DNA of 64,000 nt. Source: Lachnospiraceae bacterium (GTDB taxonomy: Bacteria; Bacillota_A; Clostridia; Lachnospirales; Lachnospiraceae). The DNA lies in NCBI GenBank assembly GCA_004556565.1, contig SFGN01000002.1, positions 1 through 64,000 on the forward strand, in the 5' to 3' direction. Position 1 is the stretch's first letter. The number at the start of each line of letters is the position of its first letter. The notes under the pieces were generated by a model. It worked only from the letters and a program-made list of their open reading frames with translations, was not told the origin of the DNA and did not search any database. The translations under genes and the position numbers were made by a program. Positions 51,422 through 60,596 of the stretch are shown here, one piece after another.

Positions 51422-52642
51422 ATGGAAAGTATTCAGGTTATCGGTAATAAATGTGTGGGATGCCGAAGCTGCGAACAGGTATGTCCCAAATTGTGTATAC
51501 AAATAAAAGCAAATAAAGAAGGTTTTTTGTATCCGGATGTAGACGAGAACCTGTGCGTCAGATGCGGGATTTGTGCAAAGCATTGTCCTGCAGCCATAGG
51601 AATGCAGCGGGCAGGGGAAGGCTGCGGAAACATAGGAATGCAGGATCGTTATGCAGATGAAAGAAAACCGCTCAAAGCGTTTGGATTGAAAAATAAAAAT
51701 CAGGAACAGCTTTTCCATTCCGCTTCCGGCGGCGCGTCGGATGTCTTAGCCCGTGCTGTTGTGAATGAAGGCGGCAGTGTGTTTGGATGTGCATGGAGTC
51801 CTGAATTAAAAGCGGAACATGTGGAGATTATCAGGGAAGATGAGCTTTGGAAAATACAGTCCTCAAAATATGTACAGTCTGATACCGGGAATACCTATTC
51901 TCTTGTGAAAGAACGATTAAACGAAGGGAAAAAAGTATTGTTTACCGGCACGCCCTGCCAGGTCGCAGGACTGTATGCATTTCTGGGCGGAAAAAACTAT
52001 GACAACCTGTACACAATTGACTTGATCTGCCACGGCGTACCTTCACCAAAACTGCTGGAGAAGTATTTCGCATATCTGGAAGATGTGATGGGAGAAAAGA
52101 TTGAAACCTATAATTTCCGCTCAAAAGAGAAACGGGGATGGGGAACGCAGTACAGATATCGGGCAGAGACAGAAAATAAGAAGAGGACCGGACTGTCTGT
52201 TTTCGATAAATATGGGGCACATTTCAAGAAAGGTGACTGTTACCGGGAGTGTTGTTATCAGTGTGATTATGCAAATCTCAGCCGCCGTGGAGATATTACG
52301 GTGGGGGATTTCTGGGGAATCGACAGTGTCAACAGCAAATTTTCTTCGCCTATGGGAGTGCCTTCTCTTCTTATAAACACGGAAAAAGGACTGGAATTGA
52401 TGTCGAAGATTAAAAATCGTGCAGAAATTGTGGAAGTTTCTGTCGAAAGTGTTTGTCTTAAGCAGGGGAATCTGAGAGAACCTGCAGGAAGACCGGATGA
52501 TAGAGACACATTTTATGAACAGATCGACGAAGCGGATTTTGTGAAAAATTTAAAAGTCGAGTTACAGATGAAAGAACGTATAAAAGCAATTATTCCAAGA
52601 GCCGTTACTGTAGGGTTAAAAAGAATTCTGACACACAGATAA
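51422..52642 (+). CDS. Fe-S protein, F420 hydrogenase/dehydrogenase beta-like
   Basis: A 406-residue protein. Two N-terminal 4Fe-4S motifs: CVGCRSCEQVCP (about 12-23) and CVRCGICAKHCP (about 41-52). The body matches the FrhB-type C-terminal domain: FHSASGGASDVLARAVVNEG, GTPCQVAGLYAFLGGKNYDN, LICHGVPSPKLL, and YANLSRRGDITVGDFWGI. It is a probable redox enzyme of unknown reaction. Bacteria of this kind do not make F420, so the name describes the fold only. It pairs with the pyruvyl transferase. Confidence 0.9.
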   Translation: MESIQVIGNKCVGCRSCEQVCPKLCIQIKANKEGFLYPDVDENLCVRCGICAKHCPAAIGMQRAGEGCGNIGMQDRYADERKPLKAFGLKNKNQEQLFHSASGGASDVLARAVVNEGGSVFGCAWSPELKAEHVEIIREDELWKIQSSKYVQSDTGNTYSLVKERLNEGKKVLFTGTPCQVAGLYAFLGGKNYDNLYTIDLICHGVPSPKLLEKYFAYLEDVMGEKIETYNFRSKEKRGWGTQYRYRAETENKKRTGLSVFDKYGAHFKKGDCYRECCYQCDYANLSRRGDITVGDFWGIDSVNSKFSSPMGVPSLLINTEKGLELMSKIKNRAEIVEVSVESVCLKQGNLREPAGRPDDRDTFYEQIDEADFVKNLKVELQMKERIKAIIPRAVTVGLKRILTHR

Positions 52643-52661
52643 CAGTCGGAAGGAGAGAATT

Positions 52662-53774
52662 ATGGAGAAGCCGATCAGAATCCTGCATATATTGCAGCGA
52701 ATGGAAGCCGGTGGTACACAGGCTCTGCTGATGAACCTGTACCGGAATATTGACAGGGAAAAAGTACAGTTTGATTTTCTGGTTCACTATAAAGAAAAAC
52801 AATTTTATGATGATGAGATCAAAGCACTGGGAGGGGAAATTTATTATTTTTCTGTCCGCGAGGATTTTAAAGTTTTAAAATATGTGAAAGAATTAAAAAA
52901 ATTCTTCCGGGAGCATAAAGAGTACCGCGTTGTGCATGGACATATGTTTACGCTGGGCTGGATTTACCTGTATGTGGCAAAAAAGAGCGGCGTGAAAGTA
53001 CGGATTGCACATTCTCATGCAAATCAGTCAGAAAGAAACTGGAAGGTTGTGATCAAGAACATTATTAAAAGGCTGAATGAACGGAATGCAACTGATTTGT
53101 TTGCATGTTCAAAGGAGGCCGGAGAATATCTGTTCAAGAGTAAGGATTTTCAGGTACTCAATAATGCGATTGATGCGAAAAAATTTCAGGCGGAGAATGA
53201 AGTACGGCAGAGAATCCGAAGAGAGCTTGGTGTTGAAGATCAGTTTGTCATCGGACATGTGGGCAGGTTTCAGCCGGCAAAAAACCATGAGTTCCTGATT
53301 GATATTTTTGAAGAAATAAAAAAGGAACGTCCGGATGCAGTCCTTCTTCTGGTGGGAACCGGTGATTTAGAGGACAAAGTGAAGGAAAAGGTGAAAAAAC
53401 TGGGGCTGGCAGATGCGGTCAAGTTTCTCGGCAACAGAAGAAATATGAATGAAATCTATCAGGCTATGGATGTATTCCTTCTGCCGTCCCATTTTGAGGG
53501 GTTGGGAATTGTTGCAATTGAAGCACAGGCGGCAGGGATACCGTGCCTTTGTTCCGATACGACCCCTACATTGGTTGAAATTTCACCGCTGATGAAGAGA
53601 ATATCTCTTGAAGAAGGAGCCAAAAGATGGGCAGATCTTGCACTTGAGCAGGGGGAGAATGAGTATGCACATCAGAATATGTATGATTATGTTGTGTGTG
53701 CAGATTTTGATATCTGTTCTCAGGCAAAACGGATGGAAGATTTTTACTTGAAGAAATACATGGAGGAATCATGA
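52662..53774 (+). CDS. glycosyltransferase family 4 (EpsF-like)
   Basis: A 370-residue GT-B enzyme: ILHILQRMEAGGTQALLMNL at the start, RIAHSHANQSERNWKVVIKN, then VIGHVGRFQPAKNHEFLIDI, LLLVGTGDLEDKVKEKVKKL, and the E-x7-E site FEGLGIVAIEAQAAGIPCL. It is closely similar in layout to the GT4 at 40202. It overlaps the next gene by 4 nt (ATGA). Confidence 0.94.
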   Translation: MEKPIRILHILQRMEAGGTQALLMNLYRNIDREKVQFDFLVHYKEKQFYDDEIKALGGEIYYFSVREDFKVLKYVKELKKFFREHKEYRVVHGHMFTLGWIYLYVAKKSGVKVRIAHSHANQSERNWKVVIKNIIKRLNERNATDLFACSKEAGEYLFKSKDFQVLNNAIDAKKFQAENEVRQRIRRELGVEDQFVIGHVGRFQPAKNHEFLIDIFEEIKKERPDAVLLLVGTGDLEDKVKEKVKKLGLADAVKFLGNRRNMNEIYQAMDVFLLPSHFEGLGIVAIEAQAAGIPCLCSDTTPTLVEISPLMKRISLEEGAKRWADLALEQGENEYAHQNMYDYVVCADFDICSQAKRMEDFYLKKYMEES

Positions 53775-54844
53775 AGAAACACATAGGCTTTCTGATTATG
53801 AATTTTGAGAACGGGGGCGGCACAGAGAGGGTAACTTCCGTAATTGCTTCTGAGCTGGCAAAAAGAAACTACAAGGTGACGGTCATAAGCTGCCAAAAAG
53901 GGGAGAAGTGCTGGTTTGATATTAGTTCTGCGGTGAAGCTTTGTTCTCTGCATGGAGAAAAGATCGGTAATCCGATAATAAGAAAGGCAAAATCATCTCA
54001 GGAGCTGGGGAAAATTGTTAAAAAGGAAGAGATTGATATTATGATTGCCGTTGATGTGGCATTATATCTATATTTATGGCCTTTAAGAAAAAGAAAGATC
54101 TGTAAATGTATTGCATGGGAGCATTTTAATTATTATGTTGCAAGAAACAAGACCGTTACTTTTGCACGAAAACTGGCGGCAGAAGATGCAGACTGTGTTG
54201 TTGTGCTTGGAACAAAGGATATGGAAAATTACAGAGCTAATTATCGGAAATGCAAACAGATTGAGATTATCCGTAATCCTCTTTTGACAACGGTAAACGG
54301 CAAATCATGTTTGCACCAAAAACGTGTTCTTGCAGTCGGAAGACTGACAAAAGAAAAGGGCATGGACAGATTGCTTTACATATGGGCGAAGGTGGAGCGT
54401 CAGATGCCGGACTGGAGACTTGATATTTATGGGGAAGGAAATCAGAAAAATCTTCTGCAGAAGCAGATCCATGATCTCGGACTGAACAATGTACGGCTTT
54501 GCGGATATGCAGGCAACGTCGAAGAAGAATATTTGAAAGCTTCCGTCTTTGCATTAACATCAAGATATGAAGGATTCGGTCTCGTGCTCATTGAAGCAAT
54601 GGCAAAAGGAGTTCCGTGTATCAGTTTTGACTGTAAAGTAGGTCCTTCGGAAATTATTGATGACGGAGTGAATGGATATTTGATCGAAGATGGAAATGTT
54701 GAAGAATTTGCGGAAAAGCTGCTGAGGATTATGAAAGACGATGAACTTAGGAAATCATTTTCTGAGCATACGGGAGATAATCTGGACAGATATAATATAG
54801 AAAGTATTATGGAACAGTGGGAATCTCTGCTGTTGCATGTATAA
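53771..54844 (+). CDS. glycosyltransferase family 4
   Basis: A 357-residue GT-B enzyme: IGFLIMNFENGGGTERVTSV, ENYRANYRKCKQIEIIRNPL, VLAVGRLTKEKGMDRLLYI, LDIYGEGNQKNLLQKQIHDL and YEGFGLVLIEAMAKGVPCI (E-x7-E), then DDGVNGYLIEDGN. A retaining hexosyl- or N-acetylhexosaminyltransferase, of the same group as CpsI/EpsD-like enzymes. Coupled to the upstream GT4 by a 4-nt overlap. Confidence 0.94.
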   Translation: MKKHIGFLIMNFENGGGTERVTSVIASELAKRNYKVTVISCQKGEKCWFDISSAVKLCSLHGEKIGNPIIRKAKSSQELGKIVKKEEIDIMIAVDVALYLYLWPLRKRKICKCIAWEHFNYYVARNKTVTFARKLAAEDADCVVVLGTKDMENYRANYRKCKQIEIIRNPLLTTVNGKSCLHQKRVLAVGRLTKEKGMDRLLYIWAKVERQMPDWRLDIYGEGNQKNLLQKQIHDLGLNNVRLCGYAGNVEEEYLKASVFALTSRYEGFGLVLIEAMAKGVPCISFDCKVGPSEIIDDGVNGYLIEDGNVEEFAEKLLRIMKDDELRKSFSEHTGDNLDRYNIESIMEQWESLLLHV

Positions 54845-54885
54845 TAGAATGAATATCATTGAGTCGAGTGGAAGGGAATTATGTC

Positions 54886-55974
54886 ATGAAAAAGTACATT
54901 TTGGCAGAAAAAAATTATAGACATACAGGAAATGAGGAAGATTTTCATGCCGGAAGCAAGGCAGTGCGGGATGTACATGAAATTGCGGTAAAGAAAAAAT
55001 ACGAACCACTTTATATAATAAAATATTCTGAACAGAAAGATATATTCAGTAAAGTTTTAAATCAATTATTTTCTTTAAAAAGCTGGCTTAGTATTCTGTT
55101 TTTGTTCAAAAAAGGAGATATTCTATTGATGCAGTGTCCCATAAGAAGAAAGCAGCTTGGAAGAAAATTTGTACAGAACAGGCTGAATAAAAAAGGACAT
55201 GTGATTTCTTTAATTCATGATGTGGAGGAATTGAGGTGTTTTTTTAATCAGCCCAAATTCGATCACGATGAGTTTGAGACTACTCTTAAAAATTCAGAAA
55301 TATTTATTGTCCATAATGAGAGAATGAAGAGTTATTTCCGCGAAAAAGGTATTGATGAGACACGGCTGATATCTTTGCAGATATTTGATTATCTTACAAA
55401 TGAAGAAATCCTATCAGAAAAAACAGGAGACGGAATCGTACTGGCAGGAAATCTGGATATAAAAAAATCTCCGTATGTATATAAATTAAATGAAGTAAAT
55501 GCAGCTTTTACGCTTTACGGACCAAATTATGTACAAAAAGACAGTCCCAACATCCGGTATAATGGACCAATCAGTGCCGATAAACTTCCGGGGGTACTCC
55601 GGGGAAAATATGGTCTTGTCTGGGATGGTGATTCAATTACGTCATGTACAGGAAAAGCAGGGGAATATACACGATATAATAATCCACACAAGGTGTCATT
55701 ATATATCGTTTCAAAATTGCCTGTTATCATGTGGAAAGAGGCTGCTCTGGCAGAGTTTATTGTGAAAAACCATCTGGGGATTGCAGTGGACAGCCTGTTG
55801 GAACTCCCCCGATATCTGGATCAGGTCACGGAAGAAGAATATGCCGAAATGAAAAATAATCTTGAAGTATATTCGGACCGGCTGCAAAGCGGATACTTTA
55901 CGGGCACAGCATTGGACGCAGCAGAGGAGAAATGCTGTCATTCATATGAGAAAGTTCCGGTGGATCTTTTTTGA
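54886..55974 (+). CDS. GT-B glycosyltransferase, galactofuranosyltransferase-like
   Basis: About 362 residues. KKYILAEKNYRHTGNEEDFH with SKAVRDVHEIAVKK, then VISLIHDVEELRCFF, EIFIVHNERMKSYFREKGID and a C-terminal domain with GIVLAGNLDIKKSPYVYKLN, YGLVWDGDSITSCTG, YTRYNNPHKVSLYIVSKLPV. The DGDS and NPHKVSLYI patterns are those of Gtf1/GlfT-like transferases that use UDP-galactofuranose or UDP-Gal; the presence of glf supports galactofuranose. Start 54886 (ATG) has GGAAGGGA upstream; the open frame back to a TTG at 54859 lacks a site. Last gene of the plus-strand polysaccharide operon. Confidence 0.8.
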   Translation: MKKYILAEKNYRHTGNEEDFHAGSKAVRDVHEIAVKKKYEPLYIIKYSEQKDIFSKVLNQLFSLKSWLSILFLFKKGDILLMQCPIRRKQLGRKFVQNRLNKKGHVISLIHDVEELRCFFNQPKFDHDEFETTLKNSEIFIVHNERMKSYFREKGIDETRLISLQIFDYLTNEEILSEKTGDGIVLAGNLDIKKSPYVYKLNEVNAAFTLYGPNYVQKDSPNIRYNGPISADKLPGVLRGKYGLVWDGDSITSCTGKAGEYTRYNNPHKVSLYIVSKLPVIMWKEAALAEFIVKNHLGIAVDSLLELPRYLDQVTEEEYAEMKNNLEVYSDRLQSGYFTGTALDAAEEKCCHSYEKVPVDLF

Positions 55975-55990
55975 GTTGCCAGGCATATGA

Positions 55991-56015
55991 AAAAATGGTC
56001 CGGTGGACCATTTTT
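55991..56015. terminator. bidirectional intrinsic terminator
   Basis: AAAAATGGTCC at 55991-56001 pairs with GGACCATTTTT at 56005-56015 around loop GGT. The A-tract and T-tract make it work in both directions between two convergent genes. Confidence 0.9.
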
Positions 56016-56019
56016 GAAT

Positions 56020-57126
56020 TTAGGTTTTCCTCGTAAGCGTGATTAATAGTTTGTTCAGTGCGGTATATATCAGGTTTATTAACCAGGATAATACAAGTGA
56101 CAGTAAAAAGTTCAGAGGGACTATTAAAAAATAATAAAGCAATCGATCGGCTGTCTCAGGTATCAGTTGATTTAGTTTTGGATAATTATACTGGTCAAAA
56201 ATCCAAGATACCAGATATATACCCAAGGAAAGTTCCGAAATCGTAAAAAAGCACTGTTTGATTATATATGGCATTTTTTCTGTTTTGATCCGCAGTAAAA
56301 AGATGAATAACAAAACAGTAGTTATAACATTTTCGAACCCGCCCCAGCTGCACCAGCTTCCCCATATAAAATTGGAATTATAAGATCGGTAGTATGAATA
56401 ACTTCCCATAAGTATAACAGATACGCAAAACAGCATAAAATTGCATTTTAAAGGTATTCTAAAATCATCCTGATATTCCTGGATAAATGCACCTATGAAA
56501 TAATAGGTTAAAGGATATAGATTAACCCACCATGCAGGTACAAGTTTCTGGTAATTCACAGAAGATGCCGGATTAAATAACCAGTGTGAAGTCGTAAAAT
56601 CAAATGTATTCAATAAAGAAGGCAAGGTCGTTAATGTTAATAGAGTTAATATCAGAATAAGCTTTTCTTTTTTTCCTGATAAATTATTGTAAATTAAATT
56701 TAAAAATGGAATCAATAAAAACAGTCCGATATACATTTCAATATACCAGGAATATTGCTTGAAAGAGGTAATGTTAATCAACACATCGAACAATGTGAAT
56801 TGTTCATTTAGTATAATAGCGTGAAATGCAATAATACACAGTGTTGACAGTATATATATTATTATTGTCTTTTTGATACCGGAATAATATGCTTTTGATA
56901 ATTTCTTTTTATTCATTAAATAACCGGTAAGAACAAGAAACAATGGTACACAAACCATAAATCCGGTACGGATTATTGTTGCAGCATATAGTTTTTTCCC
57001 AAGTATAGGAGTATTATAAAATTCGGTGTTCAAGAAGAAATGCACAGACAGAACGGAAAAAACTGCAACAGTTCTGATAATATCAAGATTTATATTTCTT
57101 TTAGCATTATATCTGGTGAGAAACAT
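56020..57126 (-). CDS. acyltransferase-3 family membrane protein
   Basis: A 368-residue protein with about ten helices and the acyltransferase-3 start NINLDIIRTVAVFSVLSVHF, in which the His after the first helix is the expected catalytic residue. Later FMVCVPLFLVLTGYLMNKKK and SWYIEMYIGLFLLIPFLNLI match the O-acetyltransferase group (OafA/WecH/YiaH). It would O-acetylate a surface polysaccharide using cytoplasmic acetyl-CoA, likely the polymer from the adjacent locus. AGAAAGGA precedes the ATG. Confidence 0.9.
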   Translation of the reverse strand: MFLTRYNAKRNINLDIIRTVAVFSVLSVHFFLNTEFYNTPILGKKLYAATIIRTGFMVCVPLFLVLTGYLMNKKKLSKAYYSGIKKTIIIYILSTLCIIAFHAIILNEQFTLFDVLINITSFKQYSWYIEMYIGLFLLIPFLNLIYNNLSGKKEKLILILTLLTLTTLPSLLNTFDFTTSHWLFNPASSVNYQKLVPAWWVNLYPLTYYFIGAFIQEYQDDFRIPLKCNFMLFCVSVILMGSYSYYRSYNSNFIWGSWCSWGGFENVITTVLLFIFLLRIKTEKMPYIIKQCFFTISELSLGIYLVSWIFDQYNYPKLNQLIPETADRLLYYFLIVPLNFLLSLVLSWLINLIYTALNKLLITLTRKT

Positions 57127-57303
57127 TTTTAATTTCCTTTCTGGATGTAAGATGTAGAATAGGATATATCAGCTGTAGCAGATTATCAGCCGTATAGCTG
57201 TAACCGGATTCTGCAGAATCATGGGATTGAATCAGAATTCCAGAGAACTTTGCTGCTATGACGATATGGTTTAAGTCTAGCACAGAAGGCAGAAGTTTGT
57301 CAC

Positions 57304-57331
57304 TATATAATTGGAAAAAGCTTGAGTTCAA
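57304..57331 (-). promoter_or_regulatory. promoter candidate for the acyltransferase gene
   Basis: On the minus strand TTGAAC (57331-57326) and TATATA (57309-57304) with a 16-nt spacer. It leaves a leader of about 175 nt (57127-57303) with no coding sequence of note. The 57127-57462 gap thus holds this promoter, the leader and the divergent SLH-gene promoter. Confidence 0.45.
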
Positions 57332-57374
57332 TTATGACATATGCTTTCAGCGTATAAATTCCACATATTAACAA

Positions 57375-57403
57375 TTGCCAAATCTATCCCTATATGATAA
57401 AAT
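57375..57403 (+). promoter_or_regulatory. promoter candidate for the SLH-NlpC/P60 gene
   Basis: TTGCCA at 57375-57380 and TAAAAT at 57398-57403 with a 17-nt spacer, about 60 nt before the ATG at 57463. The leader is AT-rich, with AAGGGA as the ribosome binding site. Confidence 0.5.
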
Positions 57404-57462
57404 AAACATTATTACGAAAATATTACAAATGTTGAATAAAAATGTAAGGGATATATTAGCTT

Positions 57463-58497
57463 ATGAAGAAAATTAAAAATTATATTACAAAAAGTACAGC
57501 AGCGGCATTGGCAATACTGGCATTTGGAATGAATACACAGGCGGCAGATATGGCTTATTCTGATGTATATCAGGAAGGATGGTATTATAGTTCTGTGATG
57601 TATGTTGCCGAGAATCAGATTATGACAGGACTTCAGGATACATATTTCGGAGTAGAAGAGGAGCTTGCCAGAGCACAGTTTACCGTAATTTTATACAGGA
57701 TGGCCGGTTCACCGGAAGTGGCATATGACTTCAGGTTCAGTGATGTCCCGGAAGGGGAGTGGTATACGGACGCGGTACTCTGGGCGAATAATGCGGGGGT
57801 TGTCACTGGTTATACAGACACACAGACATTTGGAGCGTCTGACCCGATTACGAGAGAACAGATTGCAGCGATGATGTACCGTTATGCATCTTATATAGGC
57901 AGCGATACAGAGGGAAGAGCCGTACTTGATACATATCCGGATGCTGCTGATGTCAGTACATATGCAATAGATGCAATGCAATGGGCAGTATCAGAGGGAA
58001 TTATTACCGGAGACGGGGGATACCTGCTTCCTCAGCATAACACAAGCCGTGCTGTATGTGCCACGATTATCACCCGGTTCCTGAAGGCAGATGTAGAACA
58101 GATACCGGACGATGAGGATAAAGTATATTACCCGGAGCAGAAAATAGACGGGCAGCAGGTGGTGGATTTTGCAAGACAGTATGTAGGGAAACTTCCATAT
58201 GTGTATGGCGGGATCAGCCTGGTCACAGGAGCAGATTGTTCCGGATTTGTTCAGTCAGTGTACAAACAGTTCGGTGTTTATCTTGGCAGGGCGACTTACA
58301 GTCAGGAACAGAATGGATTTGAGATTCCGCTCTCAGAAGCAAAGCCGGGAGATCTTGTCTTTTATGGGAATGTGGATCATGTGGCGATTTACAGCGGAGA
58401 CAATAAAGTGATTCACGCATTGAACCCAAGTGCGGGAACGGTTGAGACAGACATTTATTATACAGGTACAGTTAAGATGGTACGGAGAGTATTGTGA
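57463..58497 (+). CDS. SLH-domain NlpC/P60 wall hydrolase
   Basis: A 344-residue exported protein. Signal peptide 1-27 (ALAILAFGMNTQAAD). Three SLH domains (about 30-210) with WYYSSVMYVAENQIMTGL, RAQFTVILYRMAG, WYTDAVLWANNAGVVTGY, TREQIAAMMYRYA and AIDAMQWAVSEGIITG. The C-terminal NlpC/P60 domain (about 225-344) has catalytic Cys in GADCSGFVQSVY, His in VDHVAIYSG and the third His in VIHALNPSAG. It probably cleaves peptide stems of peptidoglycan while held to the wall polymer by SLH. A 20-nt duplication (58476-58495, 58496-58515) covers its stop codon. Confidence 0.96.
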   Translation: MKKIKNYITKSTAAALAILAFGMNTQAADMAYSDVYQEGWYYSSVMYVAENQIMTGLQDTYFGVEEELARAQFTVILYRMAGSPEVAYDFRFSDVPEGEWYTDAVLWANNAGVVTGYTDTQTFGASDPITREQIAAMMYRYASYIGSDTEGRAVLDTYPDAADVSTYAIDAMQWAVSEGIITGDGGYLLPQHNTSRAVCATIITRFLKADVEQIPDDEDKVYYPEQKIDGQQVVDFARQYVGKLPYVYGGISLVTGADCSGFVQSVYKQFGVYLGRATYSQEQNGFEIPLSEAKPGDLVFYGNVDHVAIYSGDNKVIHALNPSAGTVETDIYYTGTVKMVRRVL

Positions 58498-58534
58498 TGG
58501 TACGGAGAGTACTATAGAAGCAGAAGGAAAAAGA

Positions 58535-58590
58535 AGGGAGCTGTTCCCCGGCAGATTTATCTGTCTGCCGGAGAACAGCTCCCTGATTTT
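58535..58590. terminator. bidirectional intrinsic terminator
   Basis: AGGGAGCTGTTC...CCGGCAGA pairs with TCTGCCGG...GAACAGCTCCCT, a stem of more than 20 bp with small bulges between 58535 and 58584, followed by GATTTTATT. It separates the convergent SLH genes. Confidence 0.9.
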
Positions 58591-58604
58591 ATTCAGTTGA
58601 ATTA

Positions 58605-60596
58605 TTATTTCATATCCGTATACCGGCTGATGATCGTTGCACATTCCGCACGGCTTGCGCCTGTCTGCGGATCAAGGTACTTCGCATCGTCCTCACCTTT
58701 ACCGCTGATGATTGCTTTCGCTACACACCATTCCATAGCGTCTATTGCGAATGGCTGTACTTTTTCTCCATCTGTGAAATCATCCAGGTTTTCTCTTTCG
58801 GCTGTATCAAGCTGTTTGTACTTCGCATAACGGAACATGATTGCAGCCATCTGTTCACGGGTAATCTTGTCGTTTGGTCCGAACAGGCCGGTAGCTGTAT
58901 ATCCCGTTACGATTCCATTTTCCGCTGCCCAGATTACTGCATCACTGTAGAAATTCCCGTCTTTGACATCTGCAAAGGTATCTTTGAAGATTACCTCCGG
59001 CTCACCTTCCATACGATAAATAATCACTGCAAACTGTGCTCTTACAAGATCATTGCCAGGTCCGAAAACGGTTTCCTCCAGACCGGTCATAAGTTTTTTC
59101 ACATATACATCATATACATAGTTATAGAACCAGTCGCTTTCATTTACATCCTCATACGGAAGTACAACCGGAGTCTCAACCTCTTCAAGAGCTGCAATTG
59201 CATCTTCGATAGCTTTCGCCATAGCGTCAACCGCATCCTGCTCGGTGATGTTCTTGCCTCTTACAACTGCCTGTATTGCAGCATCAACAGCAGAGAAATC
59301 CTTGTAATCGTCTTTGTTCAGTGCATTTGCTTTTTCGATTGCTTCGTCAACCTTAGTATAATCAGCATCCTTGTAAGTCAGAGCTGCAATTGCATCCTCG
59401 ATAGCTTTCGCCATAGCATCGACTGAATCCTGCTCAGTGATGTTCTTGCCTCTTACAACTGCCTTCACTGCAGCATCAACAGCAGAGTAGTTCGTATACT
59501 GGTCTTTGTTCAGTGCGTTTGCTTCTGCAATACCCGCATCTACTTTTGTATAATCAGCATCTTTATATTTCAGAGCAGAGATCGCATCCTTCAAGGCTTT
59601 TACTGCATCGTCTACAATCTGCTGATCAGCTTCTGTCAAAGTATCATTTTCCATCACTTTCTTTGCATTTGCCAGAGCTTCGTTGAAATTATCTACAGAT
59701 GCGTCTGTGTAATCTTTAAGCTCCTGCGCGTCAGCTTCTTTGATCAATGACTCAAGGTCAGACTTATCAGCTTTAGCGGTTGGTTCTTCGCCTTCATATA
59801 CTTCAACTTCAAATAAGGAGTATCCATAATTCCATTTCCAGTCATCATCGCTCGGTACAGAAAGTGTACAGTAGATACGGAAATATCTTCCCTTTGCTCC
59901 TTTCAGATCCAGGACATCTGTTCCGCCGTCGCCGTCAGTAACATTCAGAACGTCTGTGAAGGTGTCACCGTCTTCTGAGACCTGTATTGTATATTCTTGT
60001 GCGTAAGCGTCCTCCCAGTAAAGGTTAACTGTTCCCAGGTCATAAGAATCTTTCAGGTCGATACATAACCACTCTTCTTTATCAAACGGATCATTTGTGC
60101 TGCTGTTATAATTGGATGCCCAGCGAGTAGCCTGATCGCCGTCATTTGCATTGGAGGCAACCAATGAATCATTCTTGCTGCTGGAAGCTTCAATCGGCTT
60201 GTTCAGTGCCAGGTTCTTCTTTACCGGAGTTGAATCAAAGCCACCGAGATCAGCAATTTCTTCACTTGTTAACAAGCGATTATATAACTGGAAGTTATCA
60301 ATACTTCCTACCAGATTCTGTCCGATCTTCTCAAGCGGCATATTGATTGACGGGGAGTCTACCCACCATGAGCCTCCTGTAAAATCATCCGGTTTTGCAG
60401 GACCCTGCAGTGTGGAAACCAACGTACCATTTACATACAGGGTGTTCGGCTGGTTCCATTTTGCATATTCGCCGCCGGTCGGTTTGGACTCATCAGAAGA
60501 GAATGCAATTCTGTAAACGAGCCCTTTTTCAAATGTGAAGTCATGCTCATAATCGAATCCTTCACGTGAATAAGTCAGGCGGTAAGTGCCGTCCTC
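58605..60596 (-). pseudogene. giant SLH surface protein, C-terminal part (LamG end, CBM32, FIVAR, SLH)
   Basis: In frame with the two upstream segments but separated by TAG at 60597-60599. It reads EDGTYRLTYSREGFDYEHDF (rest of a LamG domain), then a CBM32/F5-8-type domain (NLALNKPIEASSSKN, WLCIDLKDSYDLGTVNLYWE, GRYFRIYCT), FIVAR-like helices, two 64-residue tandem repeats, and three SLH domains (DWFYNYVYDVYVKKLMTGLE, FYSDAVIWAAENGIVTGY, FAIDAMEWCVAKAIISG). A restart ATG is available at 60420-60422 but has no signal peptide, so the piece could not be exported alone. Its function would be carbohydrate binding and wall anchoring. SLH repeats resemble those of the 57463 gene. Confidence 0.85.
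59188..59571 (-). repeat. 192-nt tandem repeat, two copies
   Basis: Units 59188-59379 and 59380-59571 encode 64-residue helical repeats sharing VVRGKNITEQD and VDAMAKAIEDAIAAL. Protein identity is about 80 percent by eye. They act as spacer-like FIVAR-type repeats between the CBM32 and SLH domains. Confidence 0.85.
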
